DNA of 64,000 nucleotides from Myxococcales bacterium (GCA_020632975.1 JACKEL010000010.1:1-64000); one strand, 5' to 3'. Counted from the stretch's first letter, positions 32,496 to 42,345 are shown. Numbers and translations: made by a program. Notes: a model not told the origin generated them from the sequence alone.

Positions 32496-33578
32496 ATGAA
32501 ACCGAGCGAAAAAGAAAAATCTCCTCCTCCATCTGATACACAGATCAAGACGCTTTCGAGATCCGTGGCCCCAAGTCGCCCTGCCCAGCTCATAGAACCC
32601 ATCCTCGTCGAAGATTATCCTCTCCGTGCAAGAAGCGAATTTTTCCACAACCTCACCGAAAATGTCTTGGGTCAACCTTACCAAACCCCGATCATCATCG
32701 CGCGCGGTCGCCACGCAGGTCCAACCTTGGGCATTACGGCAGCCCTTCACGGAAACGAACTGAACGGCATCCGCATCATCCATCATCTGCTTGCATCCAT
32801 CGACCTCGAAAAGCTCCATGGTTCCTTGCTTTGCGCCCCCATCGTCAATGCGCCAGCCTTCGCTTTGGGGCAACGCGAGTTTGCAGATGGTGTGGATCTC
32901 AACCATGTCTTTCCTGGCCGCCAAGATGGAACCCCATCGCAGCAGTATGCCTACGCTTTCCGCAAGTCGTTTCTTCCAGACTGTCAGTACCTGATCGACA
33001 TCCACACAGCCAGCGAAGGCCGCATCAACACGATGTATGTTCGCGCAGATCTCCAGTCCGAAGAAGCCCGAAGGATGGCGATGTTGATGAATCCCGAGAT
33101 CATCTTGCACGGTCGCAGTGGAGATGGCACCTTGCGCACCGCAGCCCGAAACAAAGGGATCGTCGCGATCACCGTCGAAGCAGGAAATCCCAGTGTTTTT
33201 CAAGGACATATCTTGTACGAAGGTGAGCAAGGCATCCGCAATGTCTTACACGCCTTGGGGATGTTGGAAGGAGACACCCAGATCCATCGCACCCCTGTGA
33301 TCTGCAAGTCTTCCAAGTGGCTGCGAACCACGTGTGGCGGGCTGCTCGAAACGCACTGTTCACTCGCACAACACATCCCCAAAAAGGGCTCTGTGGCAAC
33401 CGCCCTCGATCCTTTTGGCAACATCAAACACGTCTACCAAGCTCCATTTGAGGGTATCGTGATTGGCATGGCCGCAAACCCCGTAGCCACCGCAGGAACA
33501 CGTTTTTGCCACTTGGGGCAAGTGGGCGAACCTTCCGTGCGGGCTTCTTCAGCAGATCTTCCTGTTGTGGTGTCCTAG
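32496..33578 (+). CDS. Succinylglutamate desuccinylase/aspartoacylase-family zinc hydrolase
   Basis: A 360-residue member of the AstE/AspA group (M14-like fold) that removes acyl groups from amino acids or trims peptide tails. Zinc ligands are HGNELNG (His and Glu) and DIHTASEG (His); GVDLNHVFPGR supplies the substrate-arginine region, and TVEAGNPSVFQ carries the likely catalytic Glu. The first ~40 residues are Lys/Ser/Pro-rich and probably disordered. I prefer ATG 32496 (MKPSEKEK); an ATG at 32463 has no ribosome site, while an A-rich AAAAAAGAAAA precedes 32496. The RimK-like ligase follows after 174 nt on the same strand; RimK-like ligases with AstE-like hydrolases recur together in bacteria and are proposed to build and trim amino-acid tags. 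Confidence 0.88.
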   Translation: MKPSEKEKSPPPSDTQIKTLSRSVAPSRPAQLIEPILVEDYPLRARSEFFHNLTENVLGQPYQTPIIIARGRHAGPTLGITAALHGNELNGIRIIHHLLASIDLEKLHGSLLCAPIVNAPAFALGQREFADGVDLNHVFPGRQDGTPSQQYAYAFRKSFLPDCQYLIDIHTASEGRINTMYVRADLQSEEARRMAMLMNPEIILHGRSGDGTLRTAARNKGIVAITVEAGNPSVFQGHILYEGEQGIRNVLHALGMLEGDTQIHRTPVICKSSKWLRTTCGGLLETHCSLAQHIPKKGSVATALDPFGNIKHVYQAPFEGIVIGMAANPVATAGTRFCHLGQVGEPSVRASSADLPVVVS

Positions 33579-33752
33579 GCGCTTGAAAAAAGCGAGAGCA
33601 AGCCCGTGATATCTTGCAACGAAAGGGGTAGATCATGTCCCTTGACGCGGTGAGGTCTTTTCGTTATGCACCCAACATAACCCACCACAAACGAAAGGAG
33701 CGGAGGGTTTGTCTCACAGCACCAAGAGCACAAAAACCCCTCCTCAACCAGC

Positions 33753-34670
33753 ATGAGACTTTGGCTACTTTCCCACCTCAAAGATTCTCCAGGCAATCGC
33801 TTGATGCTTGAGGCCGCCAAAAAACGCGGCCATGACATCCAGCTTGTCCACCCAAGTCACCTTCATGTCGTGGTCACGAGTCCTTCGCAAGAAAGCATGG
33901 TGATCGGCCCCCAAGGTCCAATGGCTCTCCCTGATATGATCTACACCCGCGTGGGTAGCTCTGGCCCCCCCGAAGCCATCGACGTGCTGCGTTACCTTTT
34001 TGGCCAAGGCATCCCTTGCGTCAACACCTCCAAAGGGCTTCTCCGTAGCCGCGACAAGCTTCGAAGCTTTCAGATCTTGGCCCACCATGGGCTTCCTCTG
34101 CCCCAAACAGCTTTGTTGTCAAGCCAAACCCCCATCGCTTCTTTGCTCAACAACTTCCCTGGCCCGCCTTGGATCATCAAGTTACCCCTGAGTACACAAG
34201 GACAAGGCGTGATGCTGTTGGAGTCCCAACGCTCGCTGCTTTCGGCGGTGGGGACCTTGCAGAGCTTAGGCCAACGCCTTTTGCTACAAGAGTTTATCCA
34301 AGAAGCCGCAGGCGCAGATCTACGTGTCTTGGTGGTTGGTGGAAAGGCCCTCGCTGCGATGCGGCGCCGCTCCAAAGGCGATGACTTCCGCTCCAATCTC
34401 CACCAAGGTGGTAGCGCGCAGTCTGTGGCCCTGACCCCTGACCTCTGCGATATCGCCGAACGTGCGGCCTCTTCGTTGGGGTTAGAGGTTGCGGGCGTGG
34501 ATCTTTTGGAAAGCAACCGTGGCCCCCTCATTATCGAAGTCAATGGTTCTCCTGGATTGGAGGGACTTTCCGCAGCGACAGGGCGCGATCTTGCCGATGA
34601 GATCGTGACTTACCTTGAACAGCGAAAAAATGCCCCCCTCCCCCCAGAAGAGGTCGAACAATACCTGTGA
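33753..34670 (+). CDS. RimK-family ATP-grasp ligase
   Basis: A 305-residue ATP-grasp ligase of the RimK/LysX/MptN type, which ligates amino acids (often glutamate) to a protein or small-molecule carboxylate. MRLWLLSHLKDSPGNRLMLE is the usual pre-ATP-grasp start; WIIKLPLSTQGQGVMLLES (about residues 142-160) is the ATP loop; LLQEFIQEAAGADLRVLVVG follows; EVNGSPGLEGLSAATG (about 270-285) carries the metal ligands. The spacing agrees with E. coli RimK (300 residues). No clear Shine-Dalgarno sequence precedes ATG 33753, which is unusual for this window. It sits between the AstE-like hydrolase and the MscS channel. Confidence 0.93.
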   Translation: MRLWLLSHLKDSPGNRLMLEAAKKRGHDIQLVHPSHLHVVVTSPSQESMVIGPQGPMALPDMIYTRVGSSGPPEAIDVLRYLFGQGIPCVNTSKGLLRSRDKLRSFQILAHHGLPLPQTALLSSQTPIASLLNNFPGPPWIIKLPLSTQGQGVMLLESQRSLLSAVGTLQSLGQRLLLQEFIQEAAGADLRVLVVGGKALAAMRRRSKGDDFRSNLHQGGSAQSVALTPDLCDIAERAASSLGLEVAGVDLLESNRGPLIIEVNGSPGLEGLSAATGRDLADEIVTYLEQRKNAPLPPEEVEQYL

Positions 34671-34755
34671 GATCGCTTCAGCCAAGTCCGCCTCAAAGAA
34701 GTCTTTCAGCGTTTGGCCATCTCTGCTCTCTAGGTCATGCGAAAAAGGATATCCC

Positions 34756-37701
34756 ATGCGCTTTTTTCTGTTTTACCTGACGTTTGCTTGTGTCGCGCTA
34801 TCGAGCACATCTGCGTCAGCCAACCCCCTGCTCAACTTCTTCATCCAACGAGCGGGCAAACCAAATGCGCAACAAGGCGCGCTCAACGCGGAAGAACAAC
34901 GACTCGAAAACCGACGCCGTGAGATGGTCTCACGAGTTGAAAATGCCAAGCAACGCGAGACGCTGCGCAAAGAAAGTTGGCTGCGAGAGATCACTTGGTT
35001 TCGCAAAGTGATCACGGACCACAGGCACCCCAAAAATACGTGGTTGTGGCGCGAGACAGCAAGGACCATCAGCTTGCGTTTGGAGATCGTGCAGCTTTCC
35101 GACGATAGCATCAGCATCATCGACAAGTTGCCCTCTGCGCTGGCCTCTCGCGATCAAAGCATGACCTTGCTGCTACAAGTCCTTGAAACACATCTCAATT
35201 TTCTCCACAGGCAGCGCAACCCCCAAGCTGAACTTGAGACACCACAAAACTTCCTCTCGCTCAAAAAGATGCGCAAACGCCTGCGCCGTCGCCTGACCAA
35301 GACCCTCCAAACCCTTCAACGCAATGGCGAAGAACTGCGCGAGATCCAAGCCGCCAGTGAGATCAACCAAAATGCTTTGGACCTCGCCAAGCGCGCACTG
35401 TTAACGCTCCCAACCCAAGTCCCCAAACCCCCCGTTACACAGCCCGCGACCAACCCCACCTCACAGCTTGGAAACATCGCCTACCAACGCAATCGCTTGC
35501 GCCGCCGACTCCAAAACATCAACCGACGCTTGCGCTTTGAAAAGCTGCGCCTCCAAGCAGAACTGTTCGAGCTGCGCCTCGAAGACGAAACGCTCGAAAG
35601 AGAGGCCTTGCGACTGCGTATCAACACGTATCGCCAGATGCTCAAGCTCCTCGATACATCGATCAAGCGGCTCTCACGGGTGGTAGAAGGAGGACTCTTC
35701 TACGTCCGTAAGATCTCTGTCCTCCCAGAACAGCTCGCCACCACACAGCAAAAACTCTACACTTTATGGCGACAAGTGCCCGCTCTCCCGAGTATTTTGT
35801 GGGGCAGCCTTTCCAAACAGTGGAATTACCAATACACGCGTTGGGGTGCAGGGCTCCCGAGCTTGATCTTTTTCGCGGTGTTGGTGTGGTTACTCTTGTT
35901 GTGGTTGGGCAGTATACAGACCCAACGTCAGCTTGAACGCCTCCAAGGTCTGACGGATCTCAGCGAAACACTCGAACGTTGGCGTCATGCGGGGCTCCTT
36001 CTGTTGACCCTGCTGCTGCGGTTTCGATGGTTGCTGTTTTGTTGGGGACTTGCGCTTTTTATCTTTTGGACCCTCGAAACCGCGAAAGATTGGTTTGATA
36101 CAACGCTTTTGATCGGTCTCGCGCTGTTTTTGGTGCGAGGCATCTGGCTGATTACAGGACTCTTTTTCGCACGAGACCCCAACATCCGATGGGCTCGACA
36201 CATCAGCAAAAAGTCTGCGGATCGCTTTCGTCGTCGCTTTCGACTTTTGGTTTTGGTGACAGCAATCTACATCGTTATCAACCACTTCCTCAAAAAGTCA
36301 GGACTCCCCATCATCTGGGAAGAAGTCTTGTTTTTGCTGTATCTGTGCTTCAACCAGACGATCCTCTTGACGCTGCTCAGCTACCGCGAAGCCGTGATCA
36401 ACACGATCCCTCGTGAGCGTTTCCTTGATCGCGTCGCCATCATCGTGCTTTATCATCTTTATCCCCTCTTATACCTCGGTGCCATCGGGCTTTTCATCTC
36501 TTATATTTGGGGATACCGCAACCTCGTCTACTTCCTCACGTGGGGCGTCGTTGGAACGGCCTTGCTCTTTGTCATCCACCACAGCGCGTTTTGGCTGCTT
36601 GGTGAACTTGTATGGTTCGCCTTGCGCGTGAATCCACAAGAAGAAGCCAACACACCCGAAAAACGACAAAAACTCCGACTGGCCCGCCTGTTGCGCATCC
36701 TTTTAGGAAGTCTGCTCTCTTTGAGCTTCCTTAGTCTTGCGCTTGCTTCTTGGTCCATCCCTGGCGGTCTCCTCGCAGTCCCCAACATCCTGTCGTTCCC
36801 CTTGATCGAGTACCAAGGACGCTCTGTTACCATCCTATCCATCGGTTATTTCGCGATCACTTTGAGCATCGGGATCTGGCTTTCGCGCGTGGTGCCGCGA
36901 CAACTCCAAGACTATCTCTACCCTGTGTTGTCTCTTTCAGAGGGCGCGCAGTTTGCGTTCAATGCGATGACTTCCTACGTCATCATCTTCTTGAGCATCT
37001 TGGTGGGTCTTCAGTTCCTTGGCGCGGGGATTGGCGGAGCGTTGTTGCTCTTTGCGATCCTCGGGATCGGTGTGGGCTTTGGGCTCCAAAGCATCGCAAG
37101 CAACTTTATCTCAGGGCTGATCATCCTCTTTGGACGGCCCTTTTCTGTGGGTGATCACATCGAGATAGGCTCGCACTTTGGTCGAGTCACCAAGATCTCT
37201 GCACGCAGCACAACCATCGAACTCCCCAACAGACGGCTTCTTTTGTTACCAAACGCCAATCTTTTGAACAGTCAGGTCATCAACTGGTCCGCAGCATCGG
37301 CCTATCGCGACAAGCTAACGATCGAAGTCACCCATGGCACCGATCCCAAAGTGGTCCAAGACCTCCTGATCAAGATCGCCAAAGAACACAAAGAAGTGGG
37401 TGCACAGCCCGCCCCTGTGGTGCGTCTGACAGAACTCGCGTCCAATGCGATGTTTTTCTCTCTCAGTATCACCCTGCCCGCTCCCAAGGCCCGCTATCGC
37501 ATCCGCAGTGAACTCCGCATGGAGATCTCTCGCCGTTTCCAAGAGGCTGGGATATCGCTCGCCCTACCCAAGCGCGAGATCTCGATCGAACAAAAACTCA
37601 AGCAAGAGTTTTTCGAGCAGTTCCACGCCAACGAAGCGACCCCCACAGAGCAAGCGTCCCAACTCCCCAAAGATTCGAACGATCCAGCCCCACAAAAATA
37701 A
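34756..37701 (+). CDS. Large MscS-family mechanosensitive channel (MscK/MscM type)
   Basis: Start ATG 34756 (981 residues), AAAAGG 8 nt upstream; the open frame extends upstream through the end of the RimK-like gene but without a better start. A signal peptide (MRFFLFYLTFACVALSSTSASA) is followed by a periplasmic coiled-coil region of about 330 residues (EEQRLENRRREMVSRVENAK; RRRLQNINRRLRFEKLRLQA), about ten TM helices, then the MscS core: GIGVGFGLQSIASNFISGLI with the pore helix and PFSVGDHIEIG...RVTKISARSTTIE, the beta domain. The C-terminus is cytosolic. Long forms such as MscK open under hypo-osmotic shock. First of a plus-strand run with the two tandem paralogues downstream. Confidence 0.95.
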   Translation: MRFFLFYLTFACVALSSTSASANPLLNFFIQRAGKPNAQQGALNAEEQRLENRRREMVSRVENAKQRETLRKESWLREITWFRKVITDHRHPKNTWLWRETARTISLRLEIVQLSDDSISIIDKLPSALASRDQSMTLLLQVLETHLNFLHRQRNPQAELETPQNFLSLKKMRKRLRRRLTKTLQTLQRNGEELREIQAASEINQNALDLAKRALLTLPTQVPKPPVTQPATNPTSQLGNIAYQRNRLRRRLQNINRRLRFEKLRLQAELFELRLEDETLEREALRLRINTYRQMLKLLDTSIKRLSRVVEGGLFYVRKISVLPEQLATTQQKLYTLWRQVPALPSILWGSLSKQWNYQYTRWGAGLPSLIFFAVLVWLLLLWLGSIQTQRQLERLQGLTDLSETLERWRHAGLLLLTLLLRFRWLLFCWGLALFIFWTLETAKDWFDTTLLIGLALFLVRGIWLITGLFFARDPNIRWARHISKKSADRFRRRFRLLVLVTAIYIVINHFLKKSGLPIIWEEVLFLLYLCFNQTILLTLLSYREAVINTIPRERFLDRVAIIVLYHLYPLLYLGAIGLFISYIWGYRNLVYFLTWGVVGTALLFVIHHSAFWLLGELVWFALRVNPQEEANTPEKRQKLRLARLLRILLGSLLSLSFLSLALASWSIPGGLLAVPNILSFPLIEYQGRSVTILSIGYFAITLSIGIWLSRVVPRQLQDYLYPVLSLSEGAQFAFNAMTSYVIIFLSILVGLQFLGAGIGGALLLFAILGIGVGFGLQSIASNFISGLIILFGRPFSVGDHIEIGSHFGRVTKISARSTTIELPNRRLLLLPNANLLNSQVINWSAASAYRDKLTIEVTHGTDPKVVQDLLIKIAKEHKEVGAQPAPVVRLTELASNAMFFSLSITLPAPKARYRIRSELRMEISRRFQEAGISLALPKREISIEQKLKQEFFEQFHANEATPTEQASQLPKDSNDPAPQK

Positions 37702-37944
37702 CCTCCCTCGCAAGGCACCCTCCCTCCGCGTTCTTGCACCACGCGACTTTCTCAACACCCCCCGTCTTTTCCTTCCAAAGACTTTTGTCTCCCCTTTCTG
37801 CCCCTCTGCATCTTGGGTTATACTCGGCGCGTTTCCCAACCGAATACGACGCCACTCTCTCCCAAATGCCCATCAAAGGAGAAAAGACAAGCTGCACCAT
37901 CTGTCCACTCTTTCTATGTCCTCCAACACCAAGGAGAGTCCTTT

Positions 37945-39177
37945 ATGAGTGCTTTACTCTTTACTTACTTGTTCTCATTCCTGCTGCCGACCAAGCCAGG
38001 GGTCCCCACCCCCCCCGCCAAAGTCCTTTACCGCCATACCCTTGCAGACGCAAATCTTATCTTCTCCGCCCATCTCCGCCCCATCAGCGCAGGCTTTTTT
38101 GATCGGGTCGATGAGTTGGGGCAAGAGGACTTTGTGAAGAACAACCCGGGCTTTTCCAGAGCCTTCCAAAACGGCGTCCAACAACTCAAAGACTCCTTCG
38201 ATAAATTCTCTAAATCTACGGGAATTGATCCGATCAAAGATATCCACTTTGTAACGGTTTCTTTGCGCCTCAAAAAACGCAACCCTCACTTTCTCGTATC
38301 CCTTGGCGGAAAGTTCAACGAAAAGCAATCGATGCGACTCGCCAAATGGATGCGTTTGCGCGGAAAGATCGAGCAGATCCAAGGGTACACACTCTACAAA
38401 AGCCAGCGTTCTTGGAGAAAAGAACTCCTCGCTTACACACCCGACGGACAGCTGCTTTTTGGCAACGAAGAAACCATCCAAAAACATATCGCACGCGGTA
38501 ACGACGGAACGGGCTTGGTTTCCTACATGACCCGTGAACTCCAACCCCAAAGCATGATCACCGCAGGAACAGACCCCAACGTGGGTGAGATGAACAAGCT
38601 GATGCGAGAAGTACCAGGAACGCTCCGCGTGCTCCTTTCGAGCTGGAAGGCGATGTACTTTGGGTCACAAGCGCTCACGACACAGGTGAAGATCTGGACG
38701 AAAGATGAGCAATCTTTGCGACGAACCACCGCGATGATGCGAGGATTAGAGTCCTTCTCCAAAGCAAGCGATCACACAATCCACGGATTCCTCAAGATCC
38801 TTGATGCTGTCCTCGAAGACGATGCATCCAAACTCCCCCCCTCTCCCGTCGCTGGCATGGTGCTTCAACACAAAAAAGCCATCTTGCGCCTCATCTACAA
38901 AAGCATTGGAAACAAGATGCTCCAAACCCAAGTAAGCCAAACAGAAAAAGGCAGCGTCACCCTCCACCTAAAAGGACGCATGAGCAGCAAACTCGCCTTT
39001 TTCATGACCTTTGGGAGCCTTCCTAGCTTCTTCTTGTTCAATATGGCCACTGCGCGCCGCAAACGCGGCTACGCCAAGCCCCCAAGCGTCGCTCCTGCTC
39101 GCCCTATCAGACACTATCGTTCCCATCCCGTCCCCAAAAAAACAGCGCCTAGCCAAACCCCCCCCGTACAACCCTAA
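37945..39177 (+). CDS. Unknown secreted or membrane protein, first of a tandem pair
   Basis: Start ATG 37945 (410 residues) with AAGGAGAG 7 nt upstream. MSALLFTYLFSFLLPTKPGV looks like a short signal or anchor, and a second hydrophobic stretch (LAFFMTFGSLPSFFLFNMA, about residues 351-369) near the end is followed by a Pro/Arg-rich tail. The body is alternating strand and helix (DPIKDIHFVTVSLRLKKRN; GYTLYKSQRSWRKELLAYTP; DGQLLFGNEETIQKHI). The adjacent gene matches it motif by motif: DIHFVTVSL here, DLHFVTACF there; GNEETIQKHIARG here, DRNTAKDLIKQG there. I do not recognise a family. Proximity to MscS may be chance. Confidence 0.8.
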   Translation: MSALLFTYLFSFLLPTKPGVPTPPAKVLYRHTLADANLIFSAHLRPISAGFFDRVDELGQEDFVKNNPGFSRAFQNGVQQLKDSFDKFSKSTGIDPIKDIHFVTVSLRLKKRNPHFLVSLGGKFNEKQSMRLAKWMRLRGKIEQIQGYTLYKSQRSWRKELLAYTPDGQLLFGNEETIQKHIARGNDGTGLVSYMTRELQPQSMITAGTDPNVGEMNKLMREVPGTLRVLLSSWKAMYFGSQALTTQVKIWTKDEQSLRRTTAMMRGLESFSKASDHTIHGFLKILDAVLEDDASKLPPSPVAGMVLQHKKAILRLIYKSIGNKMLQTQVSQTEKGSVTLHLKGRMSSKLAFFMTFGSLPSFFLFNMATARRKRGYAKPPSVAPARPIRHYRSHPVPKKTAPSQTPPVQP

Positions 39178-39192
39178 GAGAGGAGAAACCTT

Positions 39193-40299
39193 ATGGCGAT
39201 CATGACACCCCAAGCGTCCTTATTGATGTGGTTAATCTTCTCTCTCTTGGTCCCTGAAAAGACGAACCATCCTTCCCCACCTGCGGCCCAGATGTACAAG
39301 TACGTCTCCGCCCAAAGCCAGTTTTGCGCCAATGTCCACGTTGGGGCCTTCTCCAAAGATATCGACAAGCGCTTGCTCGAGCTTCGAAAACACCCGTTGG
39401 TCCAAGCGCTTCCAGGACATCGCCGCTTCCTACACCGTTTTCTTCGTCAAATCCAACGGATCCGCAAAGCCTCCCAAAAAGAAATCAAACGCGATGTCTT
39501 TACAGATCTCCATTTCGTCACGGCTTGCTTTTATGTGCAACGAAACCGCCCGCGTATCGGCACGATCAACACAGGCCTCCAATTTACAGAAGCAGAGTTT
39601 CGCGGCCTTGCTTCGATAAAGCGCAACGCTGAGCTCCAAAGCGCACATGGATTCACTGTTCAGATCCGCAAATACTCCCGAGAAAGCTTGGCTCTTTCCC
39701 CTGAAGGCTCCCTTCTCGTCTTGGACAGAAACACCGCAAAAGACCTGATCAAACAAGGCCCCAGCGTGCTCCAAAACCAAGCATTGCAGTCGCTGATGAT
39801 CCAGAATCACCAAAGCGATCAGCTCGTCTCGGTGGGCGCAGTGATGAACAATGAACTCCAACAAGCGCTCCAAGACTCCGTAGGCACCGTGACGCAGCTT
39901 TTTGCAGGCTGGCGAACCTTCTACGCGACCACCAGTCTCACCCAAGCGAAGGCCAAGATCGAAACCTCTGACGCAGATATCGCCCGTCGTTCAAAGCTTT
40001 TCCTCGAAGGAATCCGCCACATGGGCCTTGCGACCGCCTTTTACGGACAAGGACTTTTTCATGGACTCCAAGGGCTACTCGACATGCCCAACCCCGAACG
40101 ACGCTCCCCCACTGTCCGCAAACTTGTGCGCAACAAAGCACAGATCTTCGCATTGCTGCGCACCTACCTCGGCGAAGCCAAAAGCATCGACGTGAAGATC
40201 GCAAGTGGAGACAAAAGCGTCGCCCTTCAGTCCACGGGTCCCCTCAACCGCGTCTGGGGCTTCGTTGCTGTCGCCATCTTTGGACAAATCATGCGTTAG
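39193..40299 (+). CDS. Unknown secreted protein, second of a tandem pair
   Basis: A 368-residue paralogue of the preceding protein, starting ATG 39193 (AGGAG 7 nt upstream), 15 nt after the stop of the first copy. It has a similar N-terminal hydrophobic segment (ASLLMWLIFSLLVPEK) and keeps DLHFVTACFYVQ, GFTVQIRKYSRESLALSPEG and VSVGAVMNNELQQALQDSVG. It lacks the long Pro/Arg tail but ends with a hydrophobic stretch (RVWGFVAVAIFGQIM). Overall similarity to the first copy is weak, so the duplication is old. Function unknown. Confidence 0.8.
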   Translation: MAIMTPQASLLMWLIFSLLVPEKTNHPSPPAAQMYKYVSAQSQFCANVHVGAFSKDIDKRLLELRKHPLVQALPGHRRFLHRFLRQIQRIRKASQKEIKRDVFTDLHFVTACFYVQRNRPRIGTINTGLQFTEAEFRGLASIKRNAELQSAHGFTVQIRKYSRESLALSPEGSLLVLDRNTAKDLIKQGPSVLQNQALQSLMIQNHQSDQLVSVGAVMNNELQQALQDSVGTVTQLFAGWRTFYATTSLTQAKAKIETSDADIARRSKLFLEGIRHMGLATAFYGQGLFHGLQGLLDMPNPERRSPTVRKLVRNKAQIFALLRTYLGEAKSIDVKIASGDKSVALQSTGPLNRVWGFVAVAIFGQIMR

Positions 40300-40315
40300 A
40301 TATCTAGGTGAGAGC

Positions 40316-40335
40316 CTTGAGGCCGAAGCCTCGGG
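40316..40335. terminator. Hairpin between convergent genes, possible bidirectional terminator
   Basis: GAGGC (40319-40323), loop CGAA, GCCTC (40328-40332); two G-T wobbles and a G-C extend the stem to 8 bp. On the minus strand the loop is C(UUCG)G, an especially stable tetraloop. It sits in the 45-nt gap between two converging genes. Only CTTT follows on the plus strand, so its terminator strength is uncertain. Confidence 0.4.
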
Positions 40336-40344
40336 CTTTACAGA

Positions 40345-42336
40345 CTACTGAGCGTGTCCCAGCCCCTTCAGGGCCTTGCGCAACCAAGGCTTGCCTTCTT
40401 CCCCACGAGGCATCTGATCTTCCTCAACCAAGCGCATATACCAATGCTCAAGCTTCGGATCCTCGGGGGCGATCTCTTCCCAAATCTCCAACCACTCTCG
40501 CACCGCTTCCCATCGCCCAAGCAGCGCATCCAGCGAGCAATACACGAACAAAAACATCGACATCTCTGAGATATGCAGATCTTTTTGTTCCCACAAAGGC
40601 TCCAACCAACGCTCAGCGTCTTCGTGGTCTCGTCGCTCGATCGCTTCCAAAGCGCGGCGGCATCGACCAAAGAAGTAGTCGGGCTGGTCTGCCATCAAAC
40701 GGTCAAAGATCGCGACCGCTTCTTCTTTGTGTTCCAAAACGTCGAGAACAGTCGAAAGGTTGCCCGCGATCGAAGGGTTATTGGGCTCTAGTTCGTACGC
40801 TTGTCGTAAGACTTCTTCTGCTTTTTTATATTTCTGCGCGTTGGTCAACTCGATCCCGCGCAGCAAAAGCTTGTGGGCTTGCGGAGAGATATCTTGTGGC
40901 TTGGCGTCCGCAGAAACGGAGAAACCAACACAGCGGCGCTCGACCTGCTTGCCATCTTTCCACATCATCACGCGCGCCCCATTGGGGAGGTAGCCATTGA
41001 GCGACAAGCGATGGAACAAGAAATGCCGTGTGCGATCCGTCCCTTTGGAGCTTTTCGCAAACTCAAACACGCTGTCCAACCAGTCTCTACGCTCGAAAAA
41101 GTCGCCCCAAATGAACGCGATCACGCTGCCTTCTTCGCCCAACTCTTTCGTCAAGCTAGGGAACAAGATCTCAAAAGACGGATTTTCCGCAAGATACGCA
41201 TCAAGATCTTCGACATCTTCGCGCATCGCAGCCAAACCATCCAAACGCATCGACCACGGCAGCCACTCTTCGGCAGCAAAATAGCTCAGAGGCATACGCT
41301 GAGAAGGCGGAAGGTCGAGGGTTTTAAGCGCAACCTCAGCCTTCATCCCAGAGGGGGTATCATAGTAGCTTGCGGCTTTTTCCAAGAAGATGCGTGCGGC
41401 CTTTTCATCCCCAAGATGCGCATACGCAACACCCATAAAGTACGTACCTACAGGGTCTTCCGCGAGTTCTTCCCCAAAAGTCCCAAAGCAAGTCTCGATC
41501 TCTTTGTCTGCTTGCAAGCAAGCGAGACCCCAAAGCAGCTTGTGAGCGTGAAGTTCCTTTCGCCCCTGGAGAGGCGCAGCCACCAAGCGAGGAAGCAAAG
41601 CACGAGCATCTTCGTCTTTGCCCAAGAGTCGCCAAATCCATGCTTGAAGAAACAACGCGTGCACATCGTCAGGCGCTTGTTGCAGGCTTTTTTCCAACAA
41701 GTCTTGTGCTTGGGCAAAGTGACCGCGCATCAAAGAGACTTGTGCCAAGTGATTTCGCAAACGCAGGAAGGACGGCACTTTGGACGAGGCTTTCTCCAAA
41801 AAAGCTTGCGCTTCTTCGTAGAGTTCGAGCGAAAGACACAGCTCCGCTTCGTCGTTGAGAAGAAGGACTTCATCACGCACAGACTCGTCGATCGAAAAGT
41901 CCCCAAGTTCCTCCCAAGCCGCTTGATGCAGGACCCGCAAAGGCTCCAACATCTCGAACACATGGCCTTCAAGGGTAATCCCCTTCTCAAGGCTCTGTTG
42001 GAAGAGTTGATAGGCCAAAAGCGCCGAACCACGTTCCAAACAGCACATCATGTACGCTTGGATGAGGTTGGCATCGGGTTTGGGGGTAAGGTGCCAAAGG
42101 CGATACAAAAACTTGGAGAATCGAAGATAATTGTCTGTAGCGTGCGCGATCTCCACGATGCATTGGACGACTTCGCGTGACTGCGGAAACTGCTCAAACA
42201 GCGCCCGTGCCATCTCGTCCGCTTCGCCCCAAGCCTCTTCTGCACACAAAGCCTGAAGCCGCTTGATCTTTTGTGAAAGCCCCAAAGATCGGCCTTGTAG
42301 CAAGGTCCCCTTACGTTTCTTTAATTTTTTCGACAC
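40345..42336 (-). CDS. TPR-repeat protein
   Basis: About 663 residues of helical repeats. Clear TPR units include EEAWGEADEMARALFEQFPQ (about residues 33-52), GHFAQAQDLLEKSLQQAPDD and, near the C-terminus, AQKYKKAEEVLRQAYELEPN and EHKEEAVAIFDRLMADQPDY. The middle (about 345-480) is a non-TPR segment with acidic Trp-containing stretches. There is no signal peptide or TM. The frame is open to TTG 42342, but the GTG at 42336 is the better start because AAGAG is 6 nt upstream within the end of the mqo gene; the two genes are only about 10 nt apart and translationally linked. TPR proteins scaffold protein complexes; the partner here is unknown. Confidence 0.88.
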   Translation of the reverse strand: MSKKLKKRKGTLLQGRSLGLSQKIKRLQALCAEEAWGEADEMARALFEQFPQSREVVQCIVEIAHATDNYLRFSKFLYRLWHLTPKPDANLIQAYMMCCLERGSALLAYQLFQQSLEKGITLEGHVFEMLEPLRVLHQAAWEELGDFSIDESVRDEVLLLNDEAELCLSLELYEEAQAFLEKASSKVPSFLRLRNHLAQVSLMRGHFAQAQDLLEKSLQQAPDDVHALFLQAWIWRLLGKDEDARALLPRLVAAPLQGRKELHAHKLLWGLACLQADKEIETCFGTFGEELAEDPVGTYFMGVAYAHLGDEKAARIFLEKAASYYDTPSGMKAEVALKTLDLPPSQRMPLSYFAAEEWLPWSMRLDGLAAMREDVEDLDAYLAENPSFEILFPSLTKELGEEGSVIAFIWGDFFERRDWLDSVFEFAKSSKGTDRTRHFLFHRLSLNGYLPNGARVMMWKDGKQVERRCVGFSVSADAKPQDISPQAHKLLLRGIELTNAQKYKKAEEVLRQAYELEPNNPSIAGNLSTVLDVLEHKEEAVAIFDRLMADQPDYFFGRCRRALEAIERRDHEDAERWLEPLWEQKDLHISEMSMFLFVYCSLDALLGRWEAVREWLEIWEEIAPEDPKLEHWYMRLVEEDQMPRGEEGKPWLRKALKGLGHAQ

Positions 42337-42345
42337 GACCAACTC

